Positions 18,678 through 28,345 of a DNA stretch of 64,000 nt are shown here, piece after piece. Position 1 is the first letter of the stretch; every line of letters starts with the position of its first letter. Source of the DNA: Hyphomicrobium sp. ghe19. Lineage in GTDB: Bacteria; Pseudomonadota; Alphaproteobacteria; Rhizobiales; Hyphomicrobiaceae. Made by a program: the position numbers and the translations under genes. The DNA lies in the NCBI RefSeq assembly GCF_902712875.1, contig NZ_LR743509.1:372001-436000 (forward strand), written 5' to 3'. Under the pieces are notes generated by a model, which had not been told where the DNA came from, ran no database searches, and worked only from the letters and a program-made list of their open reading frames with translations.

Positions 18678-20508
18678 GTCCGGGTCCTACTGTCGCCAGC
18701 GGCAGACGGACGGTGAAGCGAGCGCCCCTTGGCGCCTGCACGCTGTTTGATCCACGGTTCTCCGCGAAGATCTCACCGTTATGGCTGACGACGATTTCGC
18801 GGGAAATCGACAGGCCGAGCCCTGAGTTCTTTCCGCGCTTGGCATCGGTCTGCGGGCGGTCACTGTAAAACCTATCGAAGATCTGGGCGAGCTTATCCGG
18901 CGGGATGCCTGGCCCCTCGTCCTCGACCGATATTTCGATCTTTCTGTCGTTCAGCTTGGCGCGAACCGTTACGGTTCCGCCTTCCGGCGAGAACGACAAG
19001 GCGTTGTCGATGAGATTCGTGAAGACCTGGCCGAGGCGCCCGTCGTTGCCGCGCACCGTGTAGGCTGCGGCCGTTCCAGGCTCGACGATCAGGCGGATGC
19101 TGCGCGTGTCGTCGGCAAGCATCTCCGTGAATAGGCTGTTGACGCTCTCCAACACCGTGCGGACATCGACGGCCTGCATTTCCTGCCGGGCGAGTTCGGC
19201 ATCGAGACGCGATGTGCTCGAAATGTCGTTGATCAGCCGGTTGAGCCGCTTCAACTCGGTCTGGATCTCTTGCACGAGCTCGGTGCGGTCGGCGTCGGAT
19301 CGCGCGTAGGCGAGGGCTTCGGCCGTCGAGCGTGCAGCGGCAAGAGGATTTTTCAATTCATGGGCGACATCGGCCGCGAATTTCTCGCTGGCTTCGATGC
19401 GCCGATAAAGTGCGTTCGTCATCGCGACGAATGCACGGCCCGTCTGCCCGACCTCGTCACGGCGTTCGGTGAGATCCGGCAGCTGTTCGCGGGCGGAGAT
19501 ATTCTGCGTCACGCGGTTGGCTGCTTCCGAGAGGCGACGCATCGGCCCTGCAACCGTTCTCTCAAGAACAAGCGAGCTGCCGATCGCGACCAGCAGCGCC
19601 ATCGCCGCGATCTGCAAGATCAGCCAACGCTCGTCCCAAAGAACATCGTCGATGTCGCCGGGATTTGTAGACAGGAGGAGGACGCCCAGAATTTTATTGC
19701 CGCGTTTGATGGGCTCCGCCATCGACACGATTTGCTGGCCGTGCCGGTTGAGCAGCAAAATGGGGGTTTCGACGCCATTCTGCGCGGCGCGCTGCACCTC
19801 CGGATAGAGAAACCCGTTGGCGGTGCCAAGCTCGCGATAGACCTTCAGTTCCTTGTTGATCACCCAATAGTGGAGCCGGGTCCAAAAATTCTTGAGCCGT
19901 GGGGCGGGTTCATCGGCGGCGACCGCAACGGCCTCGGCGGTCGGATCATCGTTCGAAAAGAGCGTCTCGCCGTTGAGGATCAACGTCCCCTTGGCGGAAT
20001 AGATGCGCGCTTTGAGGTTTGCCGGACCCACGAGCTTTTTCAGAATAATCGCGGCTTGATGTGGATCGATGGGCAATTCGAGCGCGGCGAACGCATCGTC
20101 GCGCTGGGCTCTTGCCATCGTTTTCTCAGGAATTCGGTTCGGATCGAAAATCGCGCGCTCGTTGACCGCCCGATACGCGATCGCCTCCGACGTGATGCGT
20201 GAGACCGTTTTTACGACGTCGACTTTTGCGTCCAGCAGCCAGCCGTGATGGAGGCTGAGATAGAGCATCGCAAACAGGAGGCCAGCGAGCCCCAGGACGT
20301 TCGCCAGAAGAATGCGCCGCCTGAGGTTTTTTCCGATGACGCGGCCGATGAAACTTTGCGACAGCCAGCGGCCGGTCGCGGCGCTCGCTCTCGCGGCCGC
20401 GGCACGGAAATCAATTTTCGGTTTCTTCACGCCTGTTGAAGGCGCGGAAACGTCCGCAGCGCTTCTCAGCGTTGCGGCCGCCGCAATGTCATTGCTGTCG
20501 AGCGCCAT
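18661..20508 (-). CDS. chvG: ChvG/ExoS-type sensor histidine kinase
   Basis: A 615-residue membrane kinase. Transmembrane segments lie at about 66-84 and 296-315 around a periplasmic stimulus-sensing domain, followed by HAMP and a kinase core with the H-box FAADVAHELKNPLA (His383), N-box LIDNALSFSPEGG, G1 VEDEGPGIPPDKL and G2 GLGLSISREIV. ChvG with ChvI responds to acid and envelope stress in Agrobacterium, Sinorhizobium and Brucella and controls exopolysaccharide, virulence and central carbon genes. It lies 26 bases after chvI and overlaps hprK. Confidence 0.95.
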   Translation of the reverse strand: MALDSNDIAAAATLRSAADVSAPSTGVKKPKIDFRAAAARASAATGRWLSQSFIGRVIGKNLRRRILLANVLGLAGLLFAMLYLSLHHGWLLDAKVDVVKTVSRITSEAIAYRAVNERAIFDPNRIPEKTMARAQRDDAFAALELPIDPHQAAIILKKLVGPANLKARIYSAKGTLILNGETLFSNDDPTAEAVAVAADEPAPRLKNFWTRLHYWVINKELKVYRELGTANGFLYPEVQRAAQNGVETPILLLNRHGQQIVSMAEPIKRGNKILGVLLLSTNPGDIDDVLWDERWLILQIAAMALLVAIGSSLVLERTVAGPMRRLSEAANRVTQNISAREQLPDLTERRDEVGQTGRAFVAMTNALYRRIEASEKFAADVAHELKNPLAAARSTAEALAYARSDADRTELVQEIQTELKRLNRLINDISSTSRLDAELARQEMQAVDVRTVLESVNSLFTEMLADDTRSIRLIVEPGTAAAYTVRGNDGRLGQVFTNLIDNALSFSPEGGTVTVRAKLNDRKIEISVEDEGPGIPPDKLAQIFDRFYSDRPQTDAKRGKNSGLGLSISREIVVSHNGEIFAENRGSNSVQAPRGARFTVRLPLATVGPGLVWRS

Positions 20509-20534
20509 CCCGTCCCCGGTGGCTGATCGGCCGC

Positions 20535-21239
20535 CTACTCTTTGAAGCGATAGCCGACGCCATAAAGTGTTTCGATCACGTCGAAATCGTCATCGACCTG
20601 TTTAAACTTCTTGCGCAATCGCTTGATGTGGCTGTCGATCGTGCGGTCATCCACATAGACCTGATCGTCGTAGGCTGCATCCATCAGGGCGTCGCGCGTC
20701 TTGACGACGCCCGGCCGTGTCGCCAGCGCCTGCAAGATCAGGAACTCCGTCACCGTCAACGTGACGCCCCGGTTATCCCAGTGGCATGTGTGACGCTCGG
20801 GATCGAGCTTCAATTTGCCCCTTTCGAGCACGCGCTTGGCTTCGTCTTCCGTCGTCGTGCCGTCTTTGGGGGCCACACGGCGCAAAACAGCCTTGACGCG
20901 TTCGACGATGAGCCGCTGCGAAAACGGCTTGGCGATATAATCGTCGGCCCCCATCTTGAGGCCGAAAAGCTCGTCGATTTCCTCATCCTTCGAGGTCAGA
21001 AAGATGACCGGCATCGCCGACTGCTGACGGACGCGGCGGAGAAGCTCCATCCCGTCCATGCGCGGCATCTTGATGTCGAATATCCCGAGATCCGCCGGCT
21101 CTTCAGTCAGCGCTTCGAGTGCCGAGACCCCGTCCCCATAGGTTCGGACCTTGTAGCCCTCGGCCTCCAGGGCCATCCGCAGGGAGGTCAGGATGTTCCG
21201 CTCGTCATCGACGAGCGCTATGGTGCTCTTTTCCTTCAT
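20535..21239 (-). CDS. chvI: ChvI response regulator
   Basis: A 234-residue OmpR/PhoB-type regulator. The receiver domain has the acidic pocket VDDER and phospho-acceptor Asp55 in [12 protein letters not shown]; the C-terminal winged helix contains [14 protein letters not shown]. The frame is open to 21278, but ATG at 21239 has a GAGGA ribosome binding site and gives the [14 protein letters not shown] start expected for the family. The gene is divergent from pckA; ChvI is known to affect pckA in rhizobia, so the intergenic region is a plausible binding place. Confidence 0.95.
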   Translation of the reverse strand: MKEKSTIALVDDERNILTSLRMALEAEGYKVRTYGDGVSALEALTEEPADLGIFDIKMPRMDGMELLRRVRQQSAMPVIFLTSKDEEIDELFGLKMGADDYIAKPFSQRLIVERVKAVLRRVAPKDGTTTEDEAKRVLERGKLKLDPERHTCHWDNRGVTLTVTEFLILQALATRPGVVKTRDALMDAAYDDQVYVDDRTIDSHIKRLRKKFKQVDDDFDVIETLYGVGYRFKE

Positions 21240-21661
21240 CTGTTCCTCTTGTGCCCCTCGGCCGCAGCGGATGTGCACCGCGCCAGCATTAGGCGCTTAT
21301 GGCGGCATGGTGTACCAATTGTGGCGCCCCGTCCAATGGACGCCGGAGGCTGAATGGCCCCTGAATAGGCGACCACGCCTTCAACGGCAAGCGAACTGGG
21401 CGATTTGTGTGGTCACAACTTCCAAATTCCGCTTGTTTGCCGCGTTTCTTGCACTCATCCTCTGCATGAAGACGAATCTCAGAATATTCAAACGGTAACA
21501 TTATGTTACCGGTTTTTTCGTGTGACATTAGCATGCTGCCTCCAATTGGCCCCAGTTTATGGTAGGTCCTTCGCCACCAGCGTCATTTGGGCCCAATGAC
21601 CCTCTTTTGTGCGGCACAAAATGACTCGATCGGGCGTTGCTTTGCAGGTGCAGAGACTTAG
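21240..21661. other. Intergenic region between divergent chvI and pckA
   Basis: 422 bases without a convincing protein gene. It holds the outward promoters and, unexpectedly, a plus-strand terminator-like hairpin at 21493-21518 that lies 144 bases before the pckA frame and after no visible gene. Sequence around the hairpin is AT-rich. A small RNA or an untranslated leader with a terminator are both possible. Confidence 0.5.
21493..21518 (+). terminator. Orphan Rho-independent terminator upstream of pckA
   Basis: CGGTAAC (21493-21499), loop ATTAT, GTTACCG (21505-21511), then six T residues at 21513-21518. It is oriented to stop plus-strand transcription, yet no coding gene lies upstream on that strand within the gap. 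The near-perfect dyad could alternatively be an operator. Confidence 0.6.
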
Positions 21662-23287
21662 ATGCGCCGCAGCGTCTATTTTATGGGGCTGACATCGATG
21701 GCTGAATTGTTCCCGACGCTAACTTCGCAGCGCGTTCGTCGAAACCTCTCGGAGGCTGAACTCGTCGAGTACGGCATCCGCCGAGGCGAAGGGAAGCTCG
21801 CCGCGAGTGGCGCGTTCGTCGTCGAGACGGGTCAGCACACCGGCCGTTCGGTTCAAGACAAATACATCGTTCGCGACGCGGAGACCGAAGGCGCGATCTG
21901 GTGGGACAACGCCCGCGGAATGACGGAAGAAGAGTTCGACCGTCTGCTCGCCGACTTCATCAGCTTTGCGCGGCACAAGGAGCTTTTCGTTCAGGACCTT
22001 TTTGCTGGCGCGGAAAAGGGCCACCAGCTCAAGACGCGTATCGTGACCGAGTATGCTTGGCAGTCGCTCTTCATTCGCAATCTTCTTCGCCGGCCCGAGC
22101 CAAGCGAGCTCGAGGGCTTCCTTCCGGAATTCACCGTCGTCGATCTGCCGAGCTTCCGCGCTGCGCCCCTCTACCACGGTACGCGCTCCGAGACGGTCAT
22201 CGCGTGCAACTTCACCAAGCGCATCGTTCTCATCGGCGGCACGAGCTATGCGGGCGAGATCAAGAAAAGCGTGTTCTCGTTCCTGAATTATATTTTGCCG
22301 GGCAAGAACGTCATGCCCATGCACTGCTCGGCGAATGTCGGCAAGGATGGAAGCTCGGCTGTCTTTTTCGGCCTTTCGGGAACCGGCAAGACGACGCTTT
22401 CGGCCGATCCTTCGCGCGAACTGTTGGGCGACGACGAGCACGGCTGGTCAGACAACGGCATCTTCAATTTCGAGGGCGGGTGCTACGCGAAGACGATCCG
22501 ACTGTCGAAATCCGCTGAGCCGCAGATCTGGGCCGCCTCGAACCGCTTCGCAACGGTGCTGGAGAATGTCGTCATCGATCCCGCTACGCGCGTTCCAAAC
22601 TTCGACGACAATCGGCTCGCGGAGAATGCCCGCTCCGCCTATCCGCTCGACGCGATTGCCAACGCGAGCGCAACCGGCACTGCGGGTCATCCTAAAAACA
22701 TTGTGATGCTGACGGCGGATGCTTTCGGAGTGCTGCCGCCGATTGCGAAGCTGACGCCGAGCCAGGCGATGTACCATTTCCTTTCGGGGTTCACGGCGAA
22801 GGTCGCTGGAACGGAGAAGGGCATGGGTCCGGAACCGCAGCCGACATTTTCGACGTGCTTCGGCGCGCCGTTCATGCCGCGTCATCCCAGAGTTTACGGC
22901 AATCTCTTGCGCAACCTCATCGCGCAGCATGGCGTCGATTGCTGGCTCGTCAACACGGGTTGGACGGGCGGCAAGTATGGCGAGGGGACGCGCATTCCGA
23001 TCAAGGTGACGCGCGCGCTTCTCGAGGCGGCTCTTTCCGGTGATCTCAAGGATCAGCCGATGCGGATCGATCCCGTTTTCGGCTTCGCAGTACCCGTTGC
23101 GGTCGCGGGGGTCGATCCGAAATTGTTGACCCCGCGCGAAACGTGGGCCGATCCGCAAGCCTACGATGCGATGACCGCGAAGCTCGCGCAGATGTTCCAC
23201 GATAATTTCGCGAAGTTCGCGCCATACGTCGATTCCGATGTGTTGAAAGCGAGCCCGGTGCAACATCCCAGCGTCGCGGCGGAGTAA
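21662..23287 (+). CDS. pckA: Phosphoenolpyruvate carboxykinase (ATP)
   Basis: 541 residues from the first ATG, 529 if the Met at residue 13 (21698) is used; the family is usually 530-540 long, so the start is uncertain. It converts oxaloacetate and ATP to phosphoenolpyruvate, the gateway of gluconeogenesis. Visible signatures are the nucleotide P-loop [16 protein letters not shown], the metal/substrate block [11 protein letters not shown] and the substrate-binding GQHTGRS segment near the N terminus. It is divergent from chvI, a conserved arrangement in rhizobia where ChvG/ChvI and the PTS influence carbon flow. Confidence 0.96.
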   Translation: MRRSVYFMGLTSMAELFPTLTSQRVRRNLSEAELVEYGIRRGEGKLAASGAFVVETGQHTGRSVQDKYIVRDAETEGAIWWDNARGMTEEEFDRLLADFISFARHKELFVQDLFAGAEKGHQLKTRIVTEYAWQSLFIRNLLRRPEPSELEGFLPEFTVVDLPSFRAAPLYHGTRSETVIACNFTKRIVLIGGTSYAGEIKKSVFSFLNYILPGKNVMPMHCSANVGKDGSSAVFFGLSGTGKTTLSADPSRELLGDDEHGWSDNGIFNFEGGCYAKTIRLSKSAEPQIWAASNRFATVLENVVIDPATRVPNFDDNRLAENARSAYPLDAIANASATGTAGHPKNIVMLTADAFGVLPPIAKLTPSQAMYHFLSGFTAKVAGTEKGMGPEPQPTFSTCFGAPFMPRHPRVYGNLLRNLIAQHGVDCWLVNTGWTGGKYGEGTRIPIKVTRALLEAALSGDLKDQPMRIDPVFGFAVPVAVAGVDPKLLTPRETWADPQAYDAMTAKLAQMFHDNFAKFAPYVDSDVLKASPVQHPSVAAE

Positions 23288-23441
23288 ACGGGGCAAGCTT
23301 CGCCTGAGATCTCCTTAAGCCGGCTAATTGCCGACGGTTCGCCGTGCGCGTTGGGCGGCACGGGGCCATTGCTCACCTCCGGCGCTGCGCATAAACAAGT
23401 GCCGCGCAATCAATCGGCACGAACTTACGAGGCTGCATCAA

Positions 23442-24113
23442 ATGGGTACCCGCATTCCATTCGCCCGTCCGGACGGCAAGACCGCGGAAGGTTACCTGTC
23501 GCTCGCCGGGAAGGCGAACGCGCCCGGCGTTGTCGTCATTCAGGAATGGTGGGGTTTGCAGGATCAGATCAAAGGTCTGTGCGACCGGTTTGCGCTCTTG
23601 GGTTATGATGCGCTGGCGCCCGATCTCTACAACGGCGTCGTCATTCCCTATCACGATGCGGATGCGGCGAACGCCGAGATGAATTCGCTGAATTTCCTCG
23701 ATGCAGCGGATCAGAATGTGCGGGGCGCGGGGCAATTTCTGTTGCGGTCCAGCCCGAAGGTCGCCGTTTCGGGCTTCTGCATGGGTGGCGCGGTTGCCGT
23801 GCTCGCCGCCTGTCGCGTGCCGGAATTTTCCGCGGTGGTCTCGTTCTACGGCCTGCCGCCCGCAGCAGTCGCGAAGCCGGCTGACGTGAAAGTGCCTTTC
23901 CAGGGGCATTTCGCCAACAGCGACGATTTCATTACGCCGGCGATGGTCGATGCGTTCGAGACGGGCTTGAAAGAGGCGGGCAAGCCCGGTGCGTTTTACC
24001 GCTACGACGCGAGCCACGCGTTCATGAACGAACAGCGCTCCGTGCACGATCGTCACTGCGCCGAACTCGCTTGGGAGCGGACGAGCGAATTTCTGAAGAG
24101 ACACATCGGCTAG
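23442..24113 (+). CDS. Dienelactone hydrolase family protein
   Basis: A 223-residue alpha/beta hydrolase. The nucleophile elbow is SGFCMGGAVA with Cys in the serine position, as in carboxymethylenebutenolidase; the conserved VVVIQEWWGL (Glu) and the C-terminal ASHAFMNEQR (His) complete the usual active site. The family hydrolyses dienelactones in catechol breakdown, but many members act on other esters, and no aromatic-degradation operon is adjacent. The frame is open further upstream; the start at 23442 is chosen because GAGG lies nine bases ahead and MGTRIPFARPDG is a typical N terminus. Confidence 0.88.
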   Translation: MGTRIPFARPDGKTAEGYLSLAGKANAPGVVVIQEWWGLQDQIKGLCDRFALLGYDALAPDLYNGVVIPYHDADAANAEMNSLNFLDAADQNVRGAGQFLLRSSPKVAVSGFCMGGAVAVLAACRVPEFSAVVSFYGLPPAAVAKPADVKVPFQGHFANSDDFITPAMVDAFETGLKEAGKPGAFYRYDASHAFMNEQRSVHDRHCAELAWERTSEFLKRHIG

Positions 24114-24146
24114 GCGCGCCGCACCAGCTATTCAAGATCTGGTCGC

Positions 24147-24239
24147 TGTCATCCTCGGGCTTGGCCCGAGGATCCATTTTTCAGCCGGCGCCGGTGCTTT
24201 TTGCCCGATGGATCCTCGGCATGAAGCCGAGGATGACAA
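24147..24239. repeat. Palindromic intergenic repeat element
   Basis: Two arms of about 31 bases, 24147-24177 and 24208-24239, are near-perfect reverse complements, each beginning or ending in TGTCATCCTCGG / CCGAGGATGACA and GGATCCAT / ATGGATCC. Each arm is also self-complementary (CCTCGGGC..GCCCGAGG and ATCCTCGGC..GCCGAGGAT). It lies between the convergent dienelactone hydrolase and pyrE genes. The TGTCATCCTCGG-type palindrome resembles dispersed intergenic repeats of alphaproteobacterial genomes. Confidence 0.8.
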
Positions 24240-24263
24240 GGCGGGGGCAGCGCCGCTCTTTTG

Positions 24264-24842
24264 CTAGCTCCGGAAATCGGCGAGCGTCAGAAGCGGTTCG
24301 AACTTCAGTCCGGCGGCTGCGAACGTTTCGGCTGCACCGTCGAGCCGGTCGACGACGGTGATGACGCTGACGATCTCGGCGCCGGCGGCGCGCAGAGCAT
24401 CGGCTGCCTTCAAGGCCGAACCGCCGGTCGTCGTCACGTCTTCGACGACAACGACTTTCTTGCCGGCCATGCTGTCGCCCTTGGCCAGCCCTTCGACGAG
24501 TGCCTGCGTGCCGTGTTCCTTCGCCTGTTTGCGAACGAAGAACGCGGGCAGCTTTCGCCCTTGCGTGTAAGAAACGGCGGCTACGCCCGATGCGATGGGC
24601 ACCGCGCCCATTTCGAGGCCGCCGATCAAATCGGCTTCGACGTTTTCCAGCTGATCGAGGATCAGTGACGCAATGAGGTAAGCGCCCTCGCTGTCGAGCA
24701 TCGTCGGCTTCATATTGAAGTAAAAAGTCGAGGTTTTGCCGGAGGCGAGCTTGAACGCGGGGCCTTCCTGAAAAGACCGCTCTTTGATGATCTCGATGAG
24801 CCGGGCGCGGCGAGCTGTGCGATCAGCCGATTTTACTGGCAT
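24264..24842 (-). CDS. pyrE: Orotate phosphoribosyltransferase
   Basis: 192 residues; forms OMP from orotate and PRPP in pyrimidine synthesis. The PRPP-binding motif is VVVVEDVTTTGGSALKAAD, and the N-terminal FYFNMKPTMLD and GLEMGAVPIA blocks are typical of the longer (rhizobial) PyrE form. The downstream region carries the palindromic repeat. It is transcribed divergently from the glycosyltransferase gene with a very short gap. Confidence 0.95.
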   Translation of the reverse strand: MPVKSADRTARRARLIEIIKERSFQEGPAFKLASGKTSTFYFNMKPTMLDSEGAYLIASLILDQLENVEADLIGGLEMGAVPIASGVAAVSYTQGRKLPAFFVRKQAKEHGTQALVEGLAKGDSMAGKKVVVVEDVTTTGGSALKAADALRAAGAEIVSVITVVDRLDGAAETFAAAGLKFEPLLTLADFRS

Positions 24843-24926
24843 GCGGTAGTTGAGCCCTTGCGTTTTCTGCGTTCGATGCGCAAACAGCCGAGTTCCGGAG
24901 GCATGTCAAGTTTCGAAGGACATATT

Positions 24927-26672
24927 GTGGTGGAGCGCCAACGCGCAATGTGGAACTGGTGGGCAACGATCGCAGCGCGGCCGTGGGCGCCATCGCTTGC
25001 CCTTCTGGGTTTATGCCTCGCGGTCTATTTGCCGGGCGTCTTGCGGCTGCCGGCGGTCGATCGGACCGAGATCGTTTATGCTGAAACGACGCGGGATATG
25101 GTGGCGCGGGGCGATTGGACCGACCCGCGTTACGGCAGCGTCGTCCATCAATACCGGCCGATAGGCACGTTCTGGGCGCAGGGCGCGGCAGGATGGCTCG
25201 CCGGTGACTCGCTCGCGCGCGACATCAGCATCTACCGGATCCCGTCATTGCTGGCGGTGACGCTTGCGGTTCTGGCGTTATTTTGGCTCGGGCGCGGGCT
25301 GGTCGGTGCGGAAACGGCGCTGATCGCGTCGGCGCTTTTCGCGGTCGCGCCGCTGACGGTGCTCGTTTCGCAACTCGCCATCGCGGAGGGGCTATCGCTC
25401 TTGCCTGCGACCGTCGCAATGGTCGCGTTGGCGCGCATCTATACCAAGCTGGACGAAGGCTATCCGATAGCTCTCCTCTTCTGGATTGCTCTCGGTTTCG
25501 GCGTTCTGATCAATGCTCTGCTCGTGCCCATCCTCGTCCTCGCGACGCTGATCGCGCTTTATGTGATGGATCGGGATCTGACGTGGCTGAAGCGCTTGCG
25601 GCCGCTCATCGGTGTTCCGATCGCGCTCGCTATCGGGGCGTCGTGGCTGATCGTTCGCGCGCACCAGGACGGAACGCCTTTTGCCGGGATGGGCTGGCGC
25701 GCTTTTCTCGGCGCACTCGGCGGTGCGCAAGATATGAAGCTCCGCGCTTTCCCGGGCACATTCGTGCTCGCTCTCGTCCTCGGCTTTCTTCCGGGGACGG
25801 TGCTGATCGGCTCAGCGTTCAAGCGCTTCTGGGGAAGCCGGGACCAGGCCCTTTCGCGGTTTCTGCTCGCATGGGTGATCGGATACCTCGTCTACCTCGA
25901 AGCGCTCTCGTCGAAGCCCGGCACCTACATGGTGCAGGCGATGTTTCCGGCGCTCGCGCTCGGCGTTGCGATTGTCGTGACGAGCGAGGGCGGACTGGGC
26001 AAGCGTCCTGCGTGGAGCCTCTTCACGACATGGCCGACATACTTCGCGGCGCTGCCGCTCGCGGTTTTTGCGGGCGTCTATCTTTTTACGGGCGAGGTTC
26101 CGGGAATCATACCGGCCGTGCTGATTGCGCTCATTGCCGTGCTCTTCATCTGGAGTGGACGCCTTGGCTCGGAAGGACAGCTTCGGCGCTGGGCCGCAGT
26201 CGGCGTTGCCGCGCTCGGTCTTTTCGCCATCACGCTGCTCGGCGTGGTTCTGCCAAGTATCGACAAGATCTGGCCCGCGCAGCAGCTTGCAAAAGCTATT
26301 GCGGCCTGTCCCGGGAAGAATGCGGCCCTCATCGGGTTCCGCGAGCCGTCTGGCCGGTTCGTGCTTGGCATTCCTCCCGACCGGCAGTTGCCGGAAGCTC
26401 TCGCGGAGAGTGTGGAGGCCAAAATTCCAGCGCTTTCGATCGTCGAGGACCGGTGGAAGAAGCGAACGAACTGGACGCTCCAATCGAAGTCGCTCGCGCC
26501 CCTCCCGCCGCCTATCGGCTGCGTCTCGGCCTACAACGTGATGCGCGGCTGCCCATTGCATTTCCGGATCTATTCGCCAAATCCGACAGAGCCGTGCACC
26601 ATTCCGAGCGAGTTCGCGTGCCCCGAAAACACGCCGAAGGCAGGCCCCGAGAAATCAGGCGACTGTGACTGA
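24927..26672 (+). CDS. GT39/ArnT-like membrane glycosyltransferase
   Basis: A polytopic membrane protein of about 581 residues with a dozen hydrophobic segments followed by a soluble C-terminal domain, the layout of the PMT/ArnT (GT-C) family. The N-terminal periplasmic loop has DRTEIVYAETTRDMVARGDW, corresponding to the acidic catalytic region of ArnT. Such enzymes move a sugar from a polyprenyl phosphate carrier to lipid A or other envelope acceptors; the acceptor is unknown here. The open frame begins with a TTG at 24858 and has an ATG at 24903; I prefer GTG at 24927 because AAGGA lies six bases upstream. Confidence 0.8.
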   Translation: MVERQRAMWNWWATIAARPWAPSLALLGLCLAVYLPGVLRLPAVDRTEIVYAETTRDMVARGDWTDPRYGSVVHQYRPIGTFWAQGAAGWLAGDSLARDISIYRIPSLLAVTLAVLALFWLGRGLVGAETALIASALFAVAPLTVLVSQLAIAEGLSLLPATVAMVALARIYTKLDEGYPIALLFWIALGFGVLINALLVPILVLATLIALYVMDRDLTWLKRLRPLIGVPIALAIGASWLIVRAHQDGTPFAGMGWRAFLGALGGAQDMKLRAFPGTFVLALVLGFLPGTVLIGSAFKRFWGSRDQALSRFLLAWVIGYLVYLEALSSKPGTYMVQAMFPALALGVAIVVTSEGGLGKRPAWSLFTTWPTYFAALPLAVFAGVYLFTGEVPGIIPAVLIALIAVLFIWSGRLGSEGQLRRWAAVGVAALGLFAITLLGVVLPSIDKIWPAQQLAKAIAACPGKNAALIGFREPSGRFVLGIPPDRQLPEALAESVEAKIPALSIVEDRWKKRTNWTLQSKSLAPLPPPIGCVSAYNVMRGCPLHFRIYSPNPTEPCTIPSEFACPENTPKAGPEKSGDCD

Positions 26673-26756
26673 CCAGGGTTCGTCCCTTTCTGGCCACTGC
26701 CGGTCGGGGCGCCTGGATGCTATATGAGACTAAAATAGCGCAAGGATTGTTTTGAG

Positions 26757-27428
26757 ATGTTCAACCCCGAACGCCCGCCCGAGATCATCGCGCAGCGCTG
26801 GCTCAACTCCGACACGAAGCGCACGCTGAAGGCCGAGAAGGGCAAGGTCGTCGTTATCGCGATCTGGCAGCTCGCATGTCCGGGCTCGCAGAAGTTCGGC
26901 CTGCCGCAGGCCATGCGCCTTCGCGGGAGCTTCACCGAGGACGAGGTGGCGGTGCTCGGCCTTCACATGGCCTTCGAAAAGTTCGACGAGCAGACGCCCG
27001 AGAAAGTCGAAGCCTTCCTGAAGGAAAATGGCATCACCATTCCTATCGCGCTCGACAAGCCGAGTGCTGAAGGTATTCCGGAGACGATGAAGGCATACGA
27101 GCTGCAGGGTACGCCGGCGCTGTTGATTTTCGATCGTCAGGGGCGGTTGCGGCGGCACTATCTCGGCGCGGTCGACGATTTCCGGCTCGGCGCGGAAGTG
27201 ATGGCGTTGCTGATCGAGGACAAGGATAGTCCGCGCGAAATGTCGATTGCGTTGGAGCGCAAGCTCGCAGCGGCGCTCGTCGATCCCGAGGCGCACCATC
27301 ACGATCACGGCGATCAATGCGGCTGCGGTCACGATCACAGCCATGATCATGGTCACGGGCATGATCATGCCCATGACCATGGGCACGGCGAGCCGGGGCA
27401 CGTACACGGGCCTGACTGCAAACACTAA
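26757..27428 (+). CDS. Thioredoxin-fold (redoxin-like) protein with His-rich C-terminal tail
   Basis: 223 residues, no signal peptide. Residues 1 to about 175 look like a TlpA/peroxiredoxin-type thioredoxin fold: VVVIAIWQLACPGSQ with a single Cys41 in a CPGS arrangement, and GTPALLIFDRQGRL with the cis-proline. Residues about 178-223 form a tail dominated by His, Asp and Gly with GCGHDHSHDHGHGHDH and further repeats, plus three Cys; this should bind Ni, Zn or Cu. A function in metal storage or redox handling is inference. The stop codon overlaps the start of the FNT channel gene (TAATG), so the two are translationally coupled. Confidence 0.8.
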   Translation: MFNPERPPEIIAQRWLNSDTKRTLKAEKGKVVVIAIWQLACPGSQKFGLPQAMRLRGSFTEDEVAVLGLHMAFEKFDEQTPEKVEAFLKENGITIPIALDKPSAEGIPETMKAYELQGTPALLIFDRQGRLRRHYLGAVDDFRLGAEVMALLIEDKDSPREMSIALERKLAAALVDPEAHHHDHGDQCGCGHDHSHDHGHGHDHAHDHGHGEPGHVHGPDCKH

Positions 27429-28312
27429 TGGCTGAAAAGCGAACAGAGACCGACGCGAAAACGGAGGATACGCAAGATCCTCCGCCTGGGTCCGGGCTCA
27501 GCCGCAAGGAACGCGCGCAGGTTCGCGAGTCGGTCAAGCCACGACCGGCGGTCATCTACGAGATCATACGTGTGCAAGGGGAGGCGGAGTTACGCCGCCC
27601 CGCTTCCGCACTTTGGTGGTCCGGCATCGCCGCCGGCATCTCCATCGGCTTTTCATTTCTCACCGAGGCAGCCCTTGCGGCGCACCTTCCGGCGTCGGAG
27701 TGGACACCGATTGTCGCCAAGCTCGGCTACGCGGTCGGCTTTCTGATCGTCATCCTCGGCCATCAGCAGCTTTTCACCGAAAACGTCCTGACCGCGGTGC
27801 TGCCGGTCATGGCGCGGAAGAAATTCCACTGGTTCATCAAGATGCTTCGCCTCTGGGGCATCGTTCTCGCGGCGAACATCGCCGGTTGTTTTATTTTCGC
27901 GTTTGCCATCGTTCGGCTGCCGATCATTTCGCCCGATCTCGGACCATCGCTGGCGAATATCGTCACCAGCGTGATGAGCAACACGCCGGTGGAGATGTTC
28001 GCCAAGGGCATCGGCGCGGGCTGGCTGATCGCGGCGCTTGTCTGGATCATCGCGTCGACGGAAGGCGTCGAATTTCTCGTCATATTGCTGCTCACCTACC
28101 TGATCGCATTGTTCGGATTTACCCACATCGTCGCCGGCAGCGCCGAAGCGATATACGGAATGCTTACGGGCCTCATCACGCTGGAGAAGGGATTCTTCGG
28201 ATTTTTCCTGCCGACGCTCGCAGGCAACGTTTTCGGCGGCACGGTGCTTTTTTCGTTGCTGAGCTACGCGCAGGTGCGCGAAGAAATTTACGCGGAACGC
28301 GCGGACCGCTGA
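27428..28312 (+). CDS. Formate/nitrite transporter family (YfdC-like) membrane protein
   Basis: 294 residues with six predicted membrane segments after a hydrophilic N-terminal tail of about 60 residues. Family features are the GISIGFSFLTEAAL segment, GHQQLFTENVLTAVLPV and HIVAGSAEAIYG. It belongs to the FNT superfamily of pentameric channels for small anions (formate, nitrite, hydrosulfide) and is closer to the YfdC branch, whose substrate is not known. The long charged N terminus is also YfdC-like. It is coupled to the His-rich redoxin gene by a one-base overlap. Confidence 0.88.
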   Translation: MAEKRTETDAKTEDTQDPPPGSGLSRKERAQVRESVKPRPAVIYEIIRVQGEAELRRPASALWWSGIAAGISIGFSFLTEAALAAHLPASEWTPIVAKLGYAVGFLIVILGHQQLFTENVLTAVLPVMARKKFHWFIKMLRLWGIVLAANIAGCFIFAFAIVRLPIISPDLGPSLANIVTSVMSNTPVEMFAKGIGAGWLIAALVWIIASTEGVEFLVILLLTYLIALFGFTHIVAGSAEAIYGMLTGLITLEKGFFGFFLPTLAGNVFGGTVLFSLLSYAQVREEIYAERADR

Positions 28313-28345
28313 CGCCCGACTTTCTTGCGCCACCCGAATCACGCT

